In this document: in pieces, positions 8,887 to 16,704 of the stretch
How the letters are laid out: every line of letters begins with the position of its first letter
How positions within the stretch are numbered: the first letter of the stretch is position 1
From: Chryseobacterium nepalense
GTDB lineage: Bacteria; Bacteroidota; Bacteroidia; Flavobacteriales; Weeksellaceae
DNA length: 64,000 bases
Direction of reading: 5' to 3'
Assembly (NCBI RefSeq): GCF_023195755.1
Contig: NZ_CP096203.1
Location: forward strand, 3,224,001 to 3,288,000
Notes under the pieces: generated by a model
The model's input: only the letters and a program-made list of their open reading frames with translations
The model's database searches: none
Told to the model about the DNA's origin: nothing
Program-made: the position numbers and the translations under genes

Positions 8887-9488
8887 TTTTTTAAATTAAA
8901 AGTTATATGCTGCATTTCGGACAATTTGTCCGAAATGCTTTCTTTTTGTGATAGTTTTAGAGATGCAGTAACTATACATTTTTCATCGGCAGCAAAATCA
9001 ATTACTTTTGAATCATATTTTGAAAGAAGTGTAAAGATGATGTTTTGCTGATCAAAATTGAAACTTATTTCTAACGTTGTTTCCAGTTCTTTTGTAATGA
9101 TATGAGATTCTTCCAAAGTGAGTTTAGCTGACTCCTTATATGTTTTTACCAAGCCGGAAACCCCTAATTTTGTCCCGCCGTAATAGCGTACAACAATAAC
9201 GATTACATTGGTGATTTCATTAGCAAGGAGCTGGTTGTAAATGGGAAGTCCGGCACTTCCCGAAGGCTCTCCGTCATCATTGGCCCGATAATTTTCTCCA
9301 TTGAGTCCTATTCTGAAAGCATAACAATGGTGGGTTGCTTTCGGATGTTCAGATTTTACTTTTTCTAAAGCATGTTTAAGCTCTTCTTCATTATTTACCG
9401 GATAAGCAAATCCTATAAATTTACTTCCTTTTTCTTTTAATAAAATATTTTCTACGGGTTTTTCTATCGTTTTGTACTCAAACAACAT
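8883..9488 (-). CDS. YigZ/IMPACT family protein
   Basis: A 201-residue protein of the YigZ family (UPF0029/IMPACT domain in the N-terminal ~120 residues). The signature is clear: KGSKFIGFAYPV, then HHCYAFRIG, then NDDGEPSGSAGLPI and VVRYYGGTKLGVSGLVKTY. The family is linked to translation-stress regulation in eukaryotes, but its role in bacteria is undefined. Its start overlaps the end of ribD by 11 bases, so the two are probably cotranscribed leftwards. Confidence 0.9.
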   Translation of the reverse strand: MLFEYKTIEKPVENILLKEKGSKFIGFAYPVNNEEELKHALEKVKSEHPKATHHCYAFRIGLNGENYRANDDGEPSGSAGLPIYNQLLANEITNVIVIVVRYYGGTKLGVSGLVKTYKESAKLTLEESHIITKELETTLEISFNFDQQNIIFTLLSKYDSKVIDFAADEKCIVTASLKLSQKESISDKLSEMQHITFNLKN

Positions 9489-10512
9489 AATTCTTTCTCT
9501 TGTAAAATCGTATTAAATTATCCCTGAATATTTCTTCTTTTTCAGGTTTTGCGTCAAATTGCGGAGCTTTTGTACCGTTTTCAAGTTTTAAATTTTCATT
9601 TTCAATGATTATCGCTTCATCCCAAAGGTTTTTATCAATAAATTGCTGAAGGGTAAAACTCCCTCCTTCTATGATCACCGACTGAATCTGTTCTTTATAT
9701 AAAGCATCCATCAGTTCATGGAGAAAATTCTCTTTATTGATTTTTATGAAACGGATATTTTCTCCTTCTTCATCTTTAACAGCGTTAATAATTAATGTTT
9801 TTGATTCTCCGTTATATATATTGAAATCCTGCGGGACTTTCAAATTAAAATCAATCAGAATTCTCACTGGATTTACGCCTTCAACGTTTCGTACTGTGAG
9901 AGCAGGATTGTCATTCAAAGCGGTCTGTGTTCCTACAAGAATGGCGTGTTCGTCTGCCCTCAGTTGATGAACAAACTGATTGACCAAAGAATTTGAAATG
10001 GAAGCCGGTTTAAAATCTTTATCCATAAACCCGTCACCGGACTGTGCCAATTTCAGAATAATATATGGTCTTTTCTTTTCATGATAAGTGAAAAATCTCT
10101 TGTTTAATTCGGTGCACTCTTTCTCAAGAATTCCTGAAACGACTTCTATTCCTGCATCCTGGATAATTTTTTTTCCTTTCCCGTTTACTTTGTCATGAGA
10201 ATCCATAGCACCAATGACAACTTTTTTAAAGCCCAATTCTTTGATTTTTAACGCACATGGTGGGGTTTTTCCATAATGCGCACAGGGTTCCAGCGATACA
10301 TAAATAGTAGATTCCGGAATCAATGATTTGTCCTGAACCGAATTAATAGCGTTGATTTCCGCATGGTTTTCACCGGCTTTATGATGATAACCTTCACCGA
10401 TAATCTTGTCGTTGTGCACAATTACACTTCCAACCAGCGGATTAGGATAAGTTTTTCCTAATGCTTTATTGGCGAGCTCAATACATCTTTTAATATAAAA
10501 TTCGTCCTGCAT
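9478..10512 (-). CDS. ribD: Bifunctional riboflavin deaminase/reductase RibD
   Basis: This enzyme catalyses two steps of riboflavin synthesis: deamination and then reduction of the pyrimidine intermediate derived from GTP. The N-terminal deaminase domain has the zinc motif HAEINAI (His and Glu) followed by the PCAHYGKTPPC cysteine pair. The C-terminal ~200 residues form the RibD_C reductase domain (RPYIILKLAQSGDGFM, then HAILVGTQTALNDNPALTVR). I chose the ATG at 10512 (MQDEFYIKRC) because this is where the family begins; the upstream ATG at 10536 adds eight hydrophobic residues. Length is 344, as usual. Confidence 0.93.
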   Translation of the reverse strand: MQDEFYIKRCIELANKALGKTYPNPLVGSVIVHNDKIIGEGYHHKAGENHAEINAINSVQDKSLIPESTIYVSLEPCAHYGKTPPCALKIKELGFKKVVIGAMDSHDKVNGKGKKIIQDAGIEVVSGILEKECTELNKRFFTYHEKKRPYIILKLAQSGDGFMDKDFKPASISNSLVNQFVHQLRADEHAILVGTQTALNDNPALTVRNVEGVNPVRILIDFNLKVPQDFNIYNGESKTLIINAVKDEEGENIRFIKINKENFLHELMDALYKEQIQSVIIEGGSFTLQQFIDKNLWDEAIIIENENLKLENGTKAPQFDAKPEKEEIFRDNLIRFYKRKNYVV

Positions 10513-10572
10513 ACTGAATGAAAAAAGCGAAGACAAATTACTTTGCTTCGCCTTTCTTTATTTTAAATTATA

Positions 10573-12378
10573 CTATTCTCCTGCAATAATGCTGTGAAGA
10601 TTTTGTTTTAATGTTTCCAGATGAGTTTTTTTCTCTTCAATAGAATCAAATGTTTCCTTTAAAAGCGGGTTTTCTCTGGATGGATTCTTGAAGAAGGCAA
10701 GGTTGTTTTCCAGTTTCACAATTTCAGCTTCCAGATCCGAGATCTGGCTCTTCATTTTTCTTGCTTTATCGGTTAGCTGGTTTTCAGATAAACCTTCTTC
10801 TTTAAGTTCAAGCTCGTTGATTTTATTAAGTTTAAGCTTTTCTCTCAATGTTTTGTTGAATTCTGTATTAATTGAAATCTTATCTCTGGGAACTTTTCCG
10901 ATATTGTTCCATGCAGTTTTTATCGCTTCAATTTTTTCAATGCTTCCTTCCTCATTGGTCACTGTTTTAAGCTCATCGAGAAGTGCTTTTTTATTTTTGT
11001 AATTTTCTTTCCAGTTATCGGTAGACGCATTGCTTTTTTCTCTGTAATTATTGAAAAACGCATTGCAGGCATCACGGAATTCGTCCCAGATTTTATTGGT
11101 CATGCTTTTCGGAACGTGCCCGATTTTCTTCCAGTCTTCCTGAAGCTTTTTAAATAAAGGTACCGCGATATCCCACTCTTCATTGTTCTGATTATCTTGG
11201 GCTGTCTGGATCAGCTTTAATTTTTCCTCAAGATTGGCTTGCTGAGAACCTTTTAATGATTTGTAATAAGAATTCTTTGTTGTGTTGAAAGCCCTTAAAG
11301 TAGTTTTAAAGTCATTCCAGTTCTGATTAGACAACTTTCTTGGCACACTTCCGGTTTTCAGAAATTCCGATCTTAATTCTTCTACTCTTTTAATAGCATT
11401 TTGCCAGTAATTATGGTTCGGGTTTTCAGATGGCTCCGAAAGTTTTTTTATTTCAGCAATAATCTGATTTTTCTTTTCAAGATTTTCATTTTGTTCTGTT
11501 TCGATGGCAGCAGAAAGTTCGGATTTTCTTTCATGGATTTTATTGGAAATTTCTTTAAATTCCTCCCATGTTTTTTCGCGGAATTCTTCTGCTACCGGCT
11601 CAGCTTCTTCTTTCCATAATTTATGAAGGTACTGAAGCTCATTCAGTGCTTTTTGAATGACAGGTTCCTGTTCCAGCTGTTTTGCACGTTCAATGATGTG
11701 CTGTCTTTTTTCAAGATTATGGCTGTATTCCTGTTCAAGAAATTCTTTGTTGAGATCCAGCATCTGGTAAAACTGATTCAGATGGTGGAAATAATTGTTG
11801 TTAAGAATTTTAAATTCAGACTTCGCTACCTGTCCTGCCTTAGACCAGTCTTCCTTAATCTCTCTTATGGATTTGAAAAGATTGGTTCCGGGTTCGGAAT
11901 TGGTATATAGATTTTTAAGTCTTTCAATGATATTCTGACGGTGTTCCAGGTTTTTTTTCTGCTCCTCTTCCTGTCCTTTCTGGTAAGCATCATGCTTTTC
12001 CCTGAAAATATTTACCAGCGCTGAAAATCTAGCCTGCGAAGGATGTTCAAAGCTGAAATTTTCGGGAGCATTTCCGGCATCAATGTATTCGTGTTTTTTG
12101 TCCTCCACTTCATCATGGATGTAATGACTTGCTTTTTCTTTAAGCTGATTAAATTTTTTGAAATCTTCACCGGCGTTGGGAGCATTGATGATTTTCTCCA
12201 TTTCCTTCAGCGTATCACTAAGGGAAAGCTCTACCTCTTCCTGTTCTTCATCATGTTCATGTTCTTCAACGTGAACGCTTTCATCTTTTGGGGTAACGTC
12301 TTCTGAAGTTTCTTCCGGAGATTCCGGAGTAAAATTTTTGTTTTCCTCGTTTTCAGAAAGATTGTTTTCTGTAATCAT
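10573..12378 (-). CDS. DUF349 repeat protein (coiled-coil, acidic N-terminus)
   Basis: A 601-residue cytoplasmic protein with several DUF349 repeats, each about 70 residues and with a W-x-x-x-G core (for example EDWKKIGHVPKSMTNKIWDEF and EDWSKAGQVAKSEFKIL). The first ~60 residues are strongly acidic and low in complexity (EEHEHDEEQEEVELS). The C-terminal ~70 residues are predicted coiled coil. DUF349 proteins are common in Bacteroidetes and have no settled function. The gene sits alone between ribD and aroE on the leftward strand, with no frameshift or truncation. Confidence 0.88.
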   Translation of the reverse strand: MITENNLSENEENKNFTPESPEETSEDVTPKDESVHVEEHEHDEEQEEVELSLSDTLKEMEKIINAPNAGEDFKKFNQLKEKASHYIHDEVEDKKHEYIDAGNAPENFSFEHPSQARFSALVNIFREKHDAYQKGQEEEQKKNLEHRQNIIERLKNLYTNSEPGTNLFKSIREIKEDWSKAGQVAKSEFKILNNNYFHHLNQFYQMLDLNKEFLEQEYSHNLEKRQHIIERAKQLEQEPVIQKALNELQYLHKLWKEEAEPVAEEFREKTWEEFKEISNKIHERKSELSAAIETEQNENLEKKNQIIAEIKKLSEPSENPNHNYWQNAIKRVEELRSEFLKTGSVPRKLSNQNWNDFKTTLRAFNTTKNSYYKSLKGSQQANLEEKLKLIQTAQDNQNNEEWDIAVPLFKKLQEDWKKIGHVPKSMTNKIWDEFRDACNAFFNNYREKSNASTDNWKENYKNKKALLDELKTVTNEEGSIEKIEAIKTAWNNIGKVPRDKISINTEFNKTLREKLKLNKINELELKEEGLSENQLTDKARKMKSQISDLEAEIVKLENNLAFFKNPSRENPLLKETFDSIEEKKTHLETLKQNLHSIIAGE

Positions 12379-12457
12379 AGCAAATCGTTTATTGTGAGTG
12401 GCATTAATATAGCTTCTAAATATATAGCAAAAAAGCCAAATATAGCACTAATTTATG

Positions 12458-13195
12458 TTATTTTTTTTGAAAGTTCCAAATTTCCCAGGCTTTTTCTGCC
12501 TGTTGTTCAAGCATGTAATATCCATTCACTGTTTTTGCCCCTTTTTCTGAAGCTTTGATAATGAATTGCGTATAGTTTGGGTTGTAGATTAAATCAATAA
12601 TCAGATGGTCTTTTGTGATGCCTTCAAAAGGAAAATCCAAGCATTCTTCAACATTCGGAAAAGTTCCCACCGGAGTACACTGAATGATGATTTTATGATC
12701 TTGAACCGTTTTTCTCTGCAGGTTTCTATAATTTATTTCCGTATTTCTGGATACCGTAACAGATGGGATATTATTTTTGTCCAGAATATATTTCACGGCT
12801 TTTGCAGCTCCGCCGTTTCCTAATATAATTGCCGATTCCTGATGAGGCTTTTTGTGAAGCAGCAATGTTTTTTCAAACCCGAAAGCATCTGTGTTGTAAC
12901 CGGTCTTTCTTCCGTTTTCAATCAGAACACAATTCACGGCACCAATTTTTTTTGCCTCATCACTGAGATCATCCAGATAGTCGATGATTTTTTCTTTGTA
13001 AGGAATTGTTACGTTAAATCCTATCAGATCAGGAACAGAGAAAAGTTCGTTCACTTCGTGAATTTCTGTTAAATCAAAAATAGTATAAGAATAGCCTTTT
13101 AACATCAGTTTCTGAAATTTATCTTCAAAAAACTTTTTAGAGAAAGAATATGATATATTTCTTCCGATGAGGCCTAATTTTTTATTGGAATCCAT
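12458..13195 (-). CDS. aroE: Shikimate dehydrogenase
   Basis: It reduces 3-dehydroshikimate to shikimate with NADPH in aromatic amino acid synthesis. The 245 residues are slightly shorter than the E. coli enzyme but typical for Bacteroidetes. Visible motifs are the substrate-binding GLIGRNISYSFSKKFF at the N-terminus, FNVTIPYKEKII with the catalytic lysine (about residues 60-71), the dinucleotide-binding loop GNGGAAKAVKYIL (about 126-138), and the C-terminal NGYYMLEQQAEKAWEIW. It is transcribed leftwards, upstream of the DUF349 gene with a gap of about 80 bases. Confidence 0.93.
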   Translation of the reverse strand: MDSNKKLGLIGRNISYSFSKKFFEDKFQKLMLKGYSYTIFDLTEIHEVNELFSVPDLIGFNVTIPYKEKIIDYLDDLSDEAKKIGAVNCVLIENGRKTGYNTDAFGFEKTLLLHKKPHQESAIILGNGGAAKAVKYILDKNNIPSVTVSRNTEINYRNLQRKTVQDHKIIIQCTPVGTFPNVEECLDFPFEGITKDHLIIDLIYNPNYTQFIIKASEKGAKTVNGYYMLEQQAEKAWEIWNFQKK

Positions 13196-13212
13196 AGTAT
13201 AAAAATAAAAAA

Positions 13213-13234
13213 AAGACTGGAAAAAACCGGTCTT
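13213..13234 (-). terminator. Hairpin terminator between the permease gene and aroE
   Basis: AAGACTGG, a six-adenine loop and CCGGTCTT pair over eight positions with one G-T wobble. On the minus strand the hairpin is followed by a T-rich run. It lies about 185 bases past the stop of the leftward permease gene and just before aroE. The rest of 13196-13418 holds no gene that I can support. Confidence 0.55.
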
Positions 13235-13418
13235 CTACATAAATATTTTTATAGATTGTTCTACCAAATTTTGTGGAAAAAAAATCTGTTGAAGGATATA
13301 ATTTCTTTATTATCCTTATTTATTTAAATTTTAAAGGAATTTCTATAGTCTGGATCTCCTTTCCTGAAAATCAAAAAACTGAACTATGAAATTTACTAAG
13401 ATTTTGTCTTTTACGGAA

Positions 13419-14624
13419 TTAATTTTTAGTAATATAATCTTTACTTATTTTAGAAAATACCCATGAAATACCAAACCCGAAAAGTGCTGCAGTAACCGAA
13501 ACAATCAGATAATTTTTGCCTACGATCTTTACCGGAAATGGCAGTGTTTCATTGGCTTTGAAGAACTCGGTATACTGCTGGAAAAAGCAAAGTACAGTTC
13601 CCAGGATGAGTCCGGAAATGATTCCCAAAACAACGATAAGAATTCCTGTATAAAAATAAATCTGACGAAGATGGCTTAATGGCAATCCTAGTGATACCAA
13701 AGATTTTGCCTGCTGCTTCTTGTCAAGTTGTAAAATAATGATGGCTCCTGCAAGGTTAAAGGTTGTAATAAAAATCACCAGCGCAAAAATTAAATAAATA
13801 AATAATTTTTCGGTATTGATCATTTTCCAGAATGCAGCATTTTCTTCTTCTTTAGTTTTAATATCCACATTTTTTCCTAAAGATGACTCAAGCTGCTGTT
13901 TTACTGAATTTGTGTTATCAGGATTTTTCAGTTTGATAACAATCTGATAAGCGGAATGTTTTGGAAGGCTCAACAACTCTTCGGTAAGTTCAATGGGTGC
14001 GATAATATAGTTGTCCAATTGGTCTTTACCGGGAAAAACCCCTGTCACAAGAATATCTTTTTTGTTATAAATATCCTCTTCTTTATTGATAATGCCGGTT
14101 CCAGGTTTAGGCATAAATACCGTTGCATAATCAGAATTGGAAGATACCGGAATGGAAAGCCTGTTGTCCAGGGAATTTTCCATTAAAACCTCATTGGAAT
14201 ATTTAAAACCAGGATAGGCTCCGTAAAAAATATCTTTATCAATAGGATTTACCTTGGTGTAGGCGGAATCTACGCCTCTCAGATAGGCAATGTCGCCTTT
14301 TCCGTTATAGCTGATGTAAACTTTTTCTTCAATGACCCTTGAAAAATTACTGATTTCTTTGTTGTTTTTAAGAACAGTATTTATTTTATCAAAATCTTTC
14401 AGGGTTTTTCCGGAATTGCTTTTAATGGTAAGATCTGCATGGAGATTGGAAATGAGCTCCTTGTTGAGATCTTCCAGTCCCGAGAAAACTGAAATAATGA
14501 CAAACATTGCAGTAACGGCAACCGTCATAGCACCTACTGCAAGCCACGTAATAAACGTAACCGCGGTGCTTCCTTTTTTTGACAAAAGGTACCTGGACGC
14601 TATATAAAATGCAATATTTTTCAA
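13419..14624 (-). CDS. FtsX/LolC-E-type ABC transporter permease
   Basis: A 401-residue inner-membrane permease with the lipoprotein-transport (LolC/LolE) layout. It has an N-terminal helix at about residues 20-50 (FITWLAVGAMTVAVTAMFVIISVFSGLEDLN), a periplasmic domain of roughly 215 residues, and three C-terminal helices in the FtsX region (LFIYLIFALVIFITTFNLAGA, then FYTGILIVVLGIISG, then YLIVSVTAALFGFGIS). The family moves lipoproteins from the inner membrane to a carrier. No ATPase gene is adjacent, which is common in Bacteroidetes. It is immediately downstream of rbfA, three bases after its stop. Confidence 0.85.
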   Translation of the reverse strand: MKNIAFYIASRYLLSKKGSTAVTFITWLAVGAMTVAVTAMFVIISVFSGLEDLNKELISNLHADLTIKSNSGKTLKDFDKINTVLKNNKEISNFSRVIEEKVYISYNGKGDIAYLRGVDSAYTKVNPIDKDIFYGAYPGFKYSNEVLMENSLDNRLSIPVSSNSDYATVFMPKPGTGIINKEEDIYNKKDILVTGVFPGKDQLDNYIIAPIELTEELLSLPKHSAYQIVIKLKNPDNTNSVKQQLESSLGKNVDIKTKEEENAAFWKMINTEKLFIYLIFALVIFITTFNLAGAIIILQLDKKQQAKSLVSLGLPLSHLRQIYFYTGILIVVLGIISGLILGTVLCFFQQYTEFFKANETLPFPVKIVGKNYLIVSVTAALFGFGISWVFSKISKDYITKN

Positions 14625-14627
14625 AGG

Positions 14628-14987
14628 TTACAGAATAGGATTATCACCTTCACCTCTTAATTCCCGGTCTAATTTTTCAACGTCATCAAGAGTAGTATCT
14701 AAATAAAAGTTTAGATTAGGAATGACACGGACCTGTTTGGCCATTTTCTGACCGATGAAATTTCTGTACTGCGCTTTGCTTTCTTCTATTTCTTTCATCA
14801 CGGCAGCACGGAATTCCTGAGGAAATATACTAAGGTAGATTTTAGCGATCCCTAGATCTGCGGTCACTTTCACATCAGAAACCGATACCAAAATGCCTTG
14901 TCCGCTTTCTGCAGCCTGTTTGCGGAAAAGCTCCGCGAAGTCTTCCTGTATAATCTGTGCTACTTTTCGTTGTCTGTTGCTTTCCAT
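14628..14987 (-). CDS. rbfA: Ribosome-binding factor A
   Basis: A small KH-like protein that binds the 30S subunit and helps mature the 16S rRNA 5' end. The 119 residues from the chosen ATG begin MESNRQRKVAQIIQEDFAEL, the usual family start. They contain VKVTADLGIAKIYLSIFP and the C-terminal VRVIPNLNFYLDTTLDD signature. An in-frame ATG 50 codons upstream gives residues with no family resemblance that overlap the divergent epimerase gene, so I reject it. It is first in a two-gene leftward unit with the permease. Confidence 0.94.
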   Translation of the reverse strand: MESNRQRKVAQIIQEDFAELFRKQAAESGQGILVSVSDVKVTADLGIAKIYLSIFPQEFRAAVMKEIEESKAQYRNFIGQKMAKQVRVIPNLNFYLDTTLDDVEKLDRELRGEGDNPIL

Positions 14988-14995
14988 AAGTTGTG

Positions 14996-15003
14996 CAAAT
15001 TTA
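14996..15003 (-). promoter_or_regulatory. Candidate -7 box of rbfA
   Basis: The minus strand reads TAAATTTG nine bases before the chosen rbfA start codon, matching TAnnTTTG. No clear TTTG is seen at the usual distance upstream. The position supports the shorter rbfA start, if a very short leader is accepted. Confidence 0.3.
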
Positions 15004-15072
15004 GTACTTTTGTTTGAATTGATACTTTGAAAATTTGAACGTTTATCAAATTTACAACTTAATATATAATTT

Positions 15073-15471
15073 ATGAAATTAGAACATATTGGTATTGCGG
15101 TAAAATCTTTGGGAGTTTCTGACGAGCTTTTTTCCAAACTTCTGGGAAAAGAATCTTATAAAAAAGAAACTGTGGAAAGAGAGGGGGTTGTTACTTCATT
15201 CTATGAGGCAGGAAAAAGTAAAATCGAGCTTCTAGAAGCCAGTAAAGAAGAAAGTCCAATCTCCAAATTTATTGATAAAAAGGGGGAGGGTATTCATCAT
15301 TTGGCTTTTGGGGTTGAAAATATTCTGCATGAAATTGAACGGTTAAAAAAAGAAGGATTTGAATTTATTTCCGAAGAACCCAAGGAAGGAGCTGATAATA
15401 AATTAATTGTCTTTCTGCATCCGAAATGTACGAATGGAGTACTGGTAGAACTTTGTCAAGAAAAGCAATAA
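15073..15471 (+). CDS. mce: Methylmalonyl-CoA epimerase
   Basis: A glyoxalase-fold enzyme that interconverts the two epimers of methylmalonyl-CoA in propionate metabolism. The 132 residues are family length. Metal ligands are visible as the first His in MKLEHIGIAVKS, the Glu in SKIELLEA, the His pair in GIHHLAFGVE and the Glu near the end in GVLVELCQ. It is transcribed divergently from rbfA. It is the last core gene before the tRNA that serves as island attachment site. Confidence 0.92.
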   Translation: MKLEHIGIAVKSLGVSDELFSKLLGKESYKKETVEREGVVTSFYEAGKSKIELLEASKEESPISKFIDKKGEGIHHLAFGVENILHEIERLKKEGFEFISEEPKEGADNKLIVFLHPKCTNGVLVELCQEKQ

Positions 15472-15476
15472 AAAAT

Positions 15477-15506
15477 TTTGTAGTGCCAGAAATTTTATTA
15501 TTTTTG
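15477..15506 (+). promoter_or_regulatory. Promoter of the CAU tRNA gene
   Basis: TTTG at 15477-15480 and TATTTTTG at 15499-15506 are separated by 18 bases, close to the Bacteroidetes TTTG-N19-TAnnTTTG pattern. The tRNA begins 27 bases further on, at 15533. Confidence 0.6.
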
Positions 15507-15532
15507 CAGTCACAAAATTCAACCAATTTTGC

Positions 15533-15606
15533 GGTCCTATAGCTCAGTTGGTTAGAGCACCTGACTCATAATCAGGTGGTCCCTGGTTCGAGCCCAGGTG
15601 GGACCA
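15533..15606 (+). tRNA. tRNA with CAU anticodon (Met or lysidine-type Ile2)
   Basis: The 74-base cloverleaf is drawn by eye. The acceptor stem GGTCCTA pairs with TGGGACC, the discriminator is A, and no CCA is encoded. The D-arm is AGCTCAGTTGGTTAGAGC, and the anticodon arm is CCTGA-CTCATAA-TCAGG with CAT in the middle of the loop. The T-arm is CCTGG-TTCGAGC-CCAGG. A CAU anticodon fits elongator Met or an Ile2 tRNA modified to lysidine, and I cannot separate these by eye. The 3' half from 15562 is duplicated at 30084, so it doubles as an integration site; the gene's 3' end is probably supplied by the incoming element. Confidence 0.9.
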
Positions 15607-15607
15607 C
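15562..15607 (+). other. att site 1 (tRNA 3' half)
   Basis: The 46 bases beginning TGACTCATAATCAGG and ending GGGACCAC are identical to 30084-30129. Identity stops abruptly at both sides (C versus A before, T versus G after). This is the standard structure left by a tyrosine recombinase integrating into a tRNA 3' end. Confidence 0.9.
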
Positions 15608-15615
15608 TGAAAATC

Positions 15616-15641
15616 AGACATTTACAACTTTGTAAGTGTCT
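15616..15641 (+). terminator. Terminator after the CAU tRNA
   Basis: AGACATTTACA pairs with TGTAAGTGTCT (one wobble) across a four-base loop, followed by a run of T. It ends the tRNA transcript. On the other strand it lies just beyond the AcpS-like gene and could also stop the leftward operon. Confidence 0.75.
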
Positions 15642-15727
15642 TTTTTTATGTTATTGCAAGAAAGTTGCAAGGTTTTTATTTTTTTAGCTATTCTATAAAG
15701 AAGTAATTAAAATATGAAAGAAATTTT

Positions 15728-16105
15728 TTAGATTGATTCCACAACAACGTATGATATCGAAAATTTTGACGAATGGGATATACTAATATGCCAATTATTG
15801 ACCTTTAATTGATCTGCTATTTTTTTTGGTTCTCCACTTAGCCTAACTATTGGTTTGCTATGTATTGATTGAAGAATTTCAATGTCAAGTAAAGAAATTC
15901 CATCATGCATTCCAGTCCCTAAACATTTTAAAATTGCCTCCTTTGCCGCAAACCTGCCTGCTAAAAATCTTAAATCTTTTTTTAAATTATATATATCAAT
16001 TTCTGCATTTGAAAAAATTCTTTTAAGAATTTTAATATCATTCTCCCAGTTTAAGTTTCTACAGATTTGATGTTCAACAATATCACATCCAATTCCAATA
16101 ATCAT
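15728..16105 (-). CDS. AcpS-type 4'-phosphopantetheinyl transferase in island 1
   Basis: This family moves the phosphopantetheine arm from coenzyme A to a hydroxyl group, normally a serine of acyl carrier protein. The 125 residues match AcpS length. The magnesium/CoA motifs are intact: GIGCDIVE with the key Asp at residue 8, GRFAAKEAILKCLGTG with the key Glu-Ala after Lys near residue 57, and the ISISHS motif near residue 110. It is the last gene of the leftward operon and overlaps the preceding gene by one base. Being in a mobile defence operon makes it unlikely to be the housekeeping acpS. What it modifies is unknown; no carrier protein gene is visible in the island. Confidence 0.8.
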   Translation of the reverse strand: MIIGIGCDIVEHQICRNLNWENDIKILKRIFSNAEIDIYNLKKDLRFLAGRFAAKEAILKCLGTGMHDGISLLDIEILQSIHSKPIVRLSGEPKKIADQLKVNNWHISISHSSKFSISYVVVESI

Positions 16106-16704
16106 TAATTTACAGAAATGTAAGTTATGTTTCTACTTAGTGCATCAAATTTCACATTACCTCCTTTATTTTTAATAAGTAATCTGAAAATTTCATAAGA
16201 CTTTTGAATTGCATATTCCCAATCTTTAGAAGTTCTAATTTTAACTTCAAAATTCTCTGTCATTTCTTTTATTATTCTTAAAGTTGTTCTTGAAACCTTT
16301 GCTGTACCTGAAAAATAATTTTTTCTTTTTGCTTCATTGAATATTATCATAGAAATAGCTTCTTCTGTAATAATTGCTTTAGCACCATCTTCAATCCTAT
16401 CATAAAGATCATTACTTTTTCTTTTTTTTCTCATCATTGCTCTTGCACAAGGTGACCATCCTAGGAGTGTTGCGAAAGTATAATGAAAAATATCATGATA
16501 ACGATAAAAATCATTTGTATAGGAATTATCATTAATAATATCTCCTAGTTGCTTTTTATTGTCTAAAATCACTCTAACTTCATTTTTTTTGTCATCTGTA
16601 TTTTCTATTTCTGTAAACGATAGCGTAAATTGTCGAGGAAATTGTTCTTGAGCATTAAAACTATCATCGAAGAATTGAATATAATTTTCATTATTTTTTT
16701 TCAT
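16105..16704 (-). CDS. MazG/NTP-pyrophosphohydrolase-like helical protein (tentative)
   Basis: A 199-residue, largely helical protein. The core YRYHDIFHYTFATLLGWSP (about residues 67-85), followed by KRKSND, IEDGAKAIITEEA and IIFNEAK, has a His/Asp and acidic-cluster pattern that reminds me of all-alpha nucleotide pyrophosphohydrolases. That resemblance is from memory, not from an alignment. If it holds, the protein would clear a nucleoside triphosphate, which suits an operon with dCTP-deaminase-like and thymidylate-synthase-like genes. It overlaps both neighbours (1 base with AcpS, 14 bases with the deaminase-like gene), which indicates translational coupling. Function is uncertain. Confidence 0.5.
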   Translation of the reverse strand: MKKNNENYIQFFDDSFNAQEQFPRQFTLSFTEIENTDDKKNEVRVILDNKKQLGDIINDNSYTNDFYRYHDIFHYTFATLLGWSPCARAMMRKKRKSNDLYDRIEDGAKAIITEEAISMIIFNEAKRKNYFSGTAKVSRTTLRIIKEMTENFEVKIRTSKDWEYAIQKSYEIFRLLIKNKGGNVKFDALSRNITYISVN

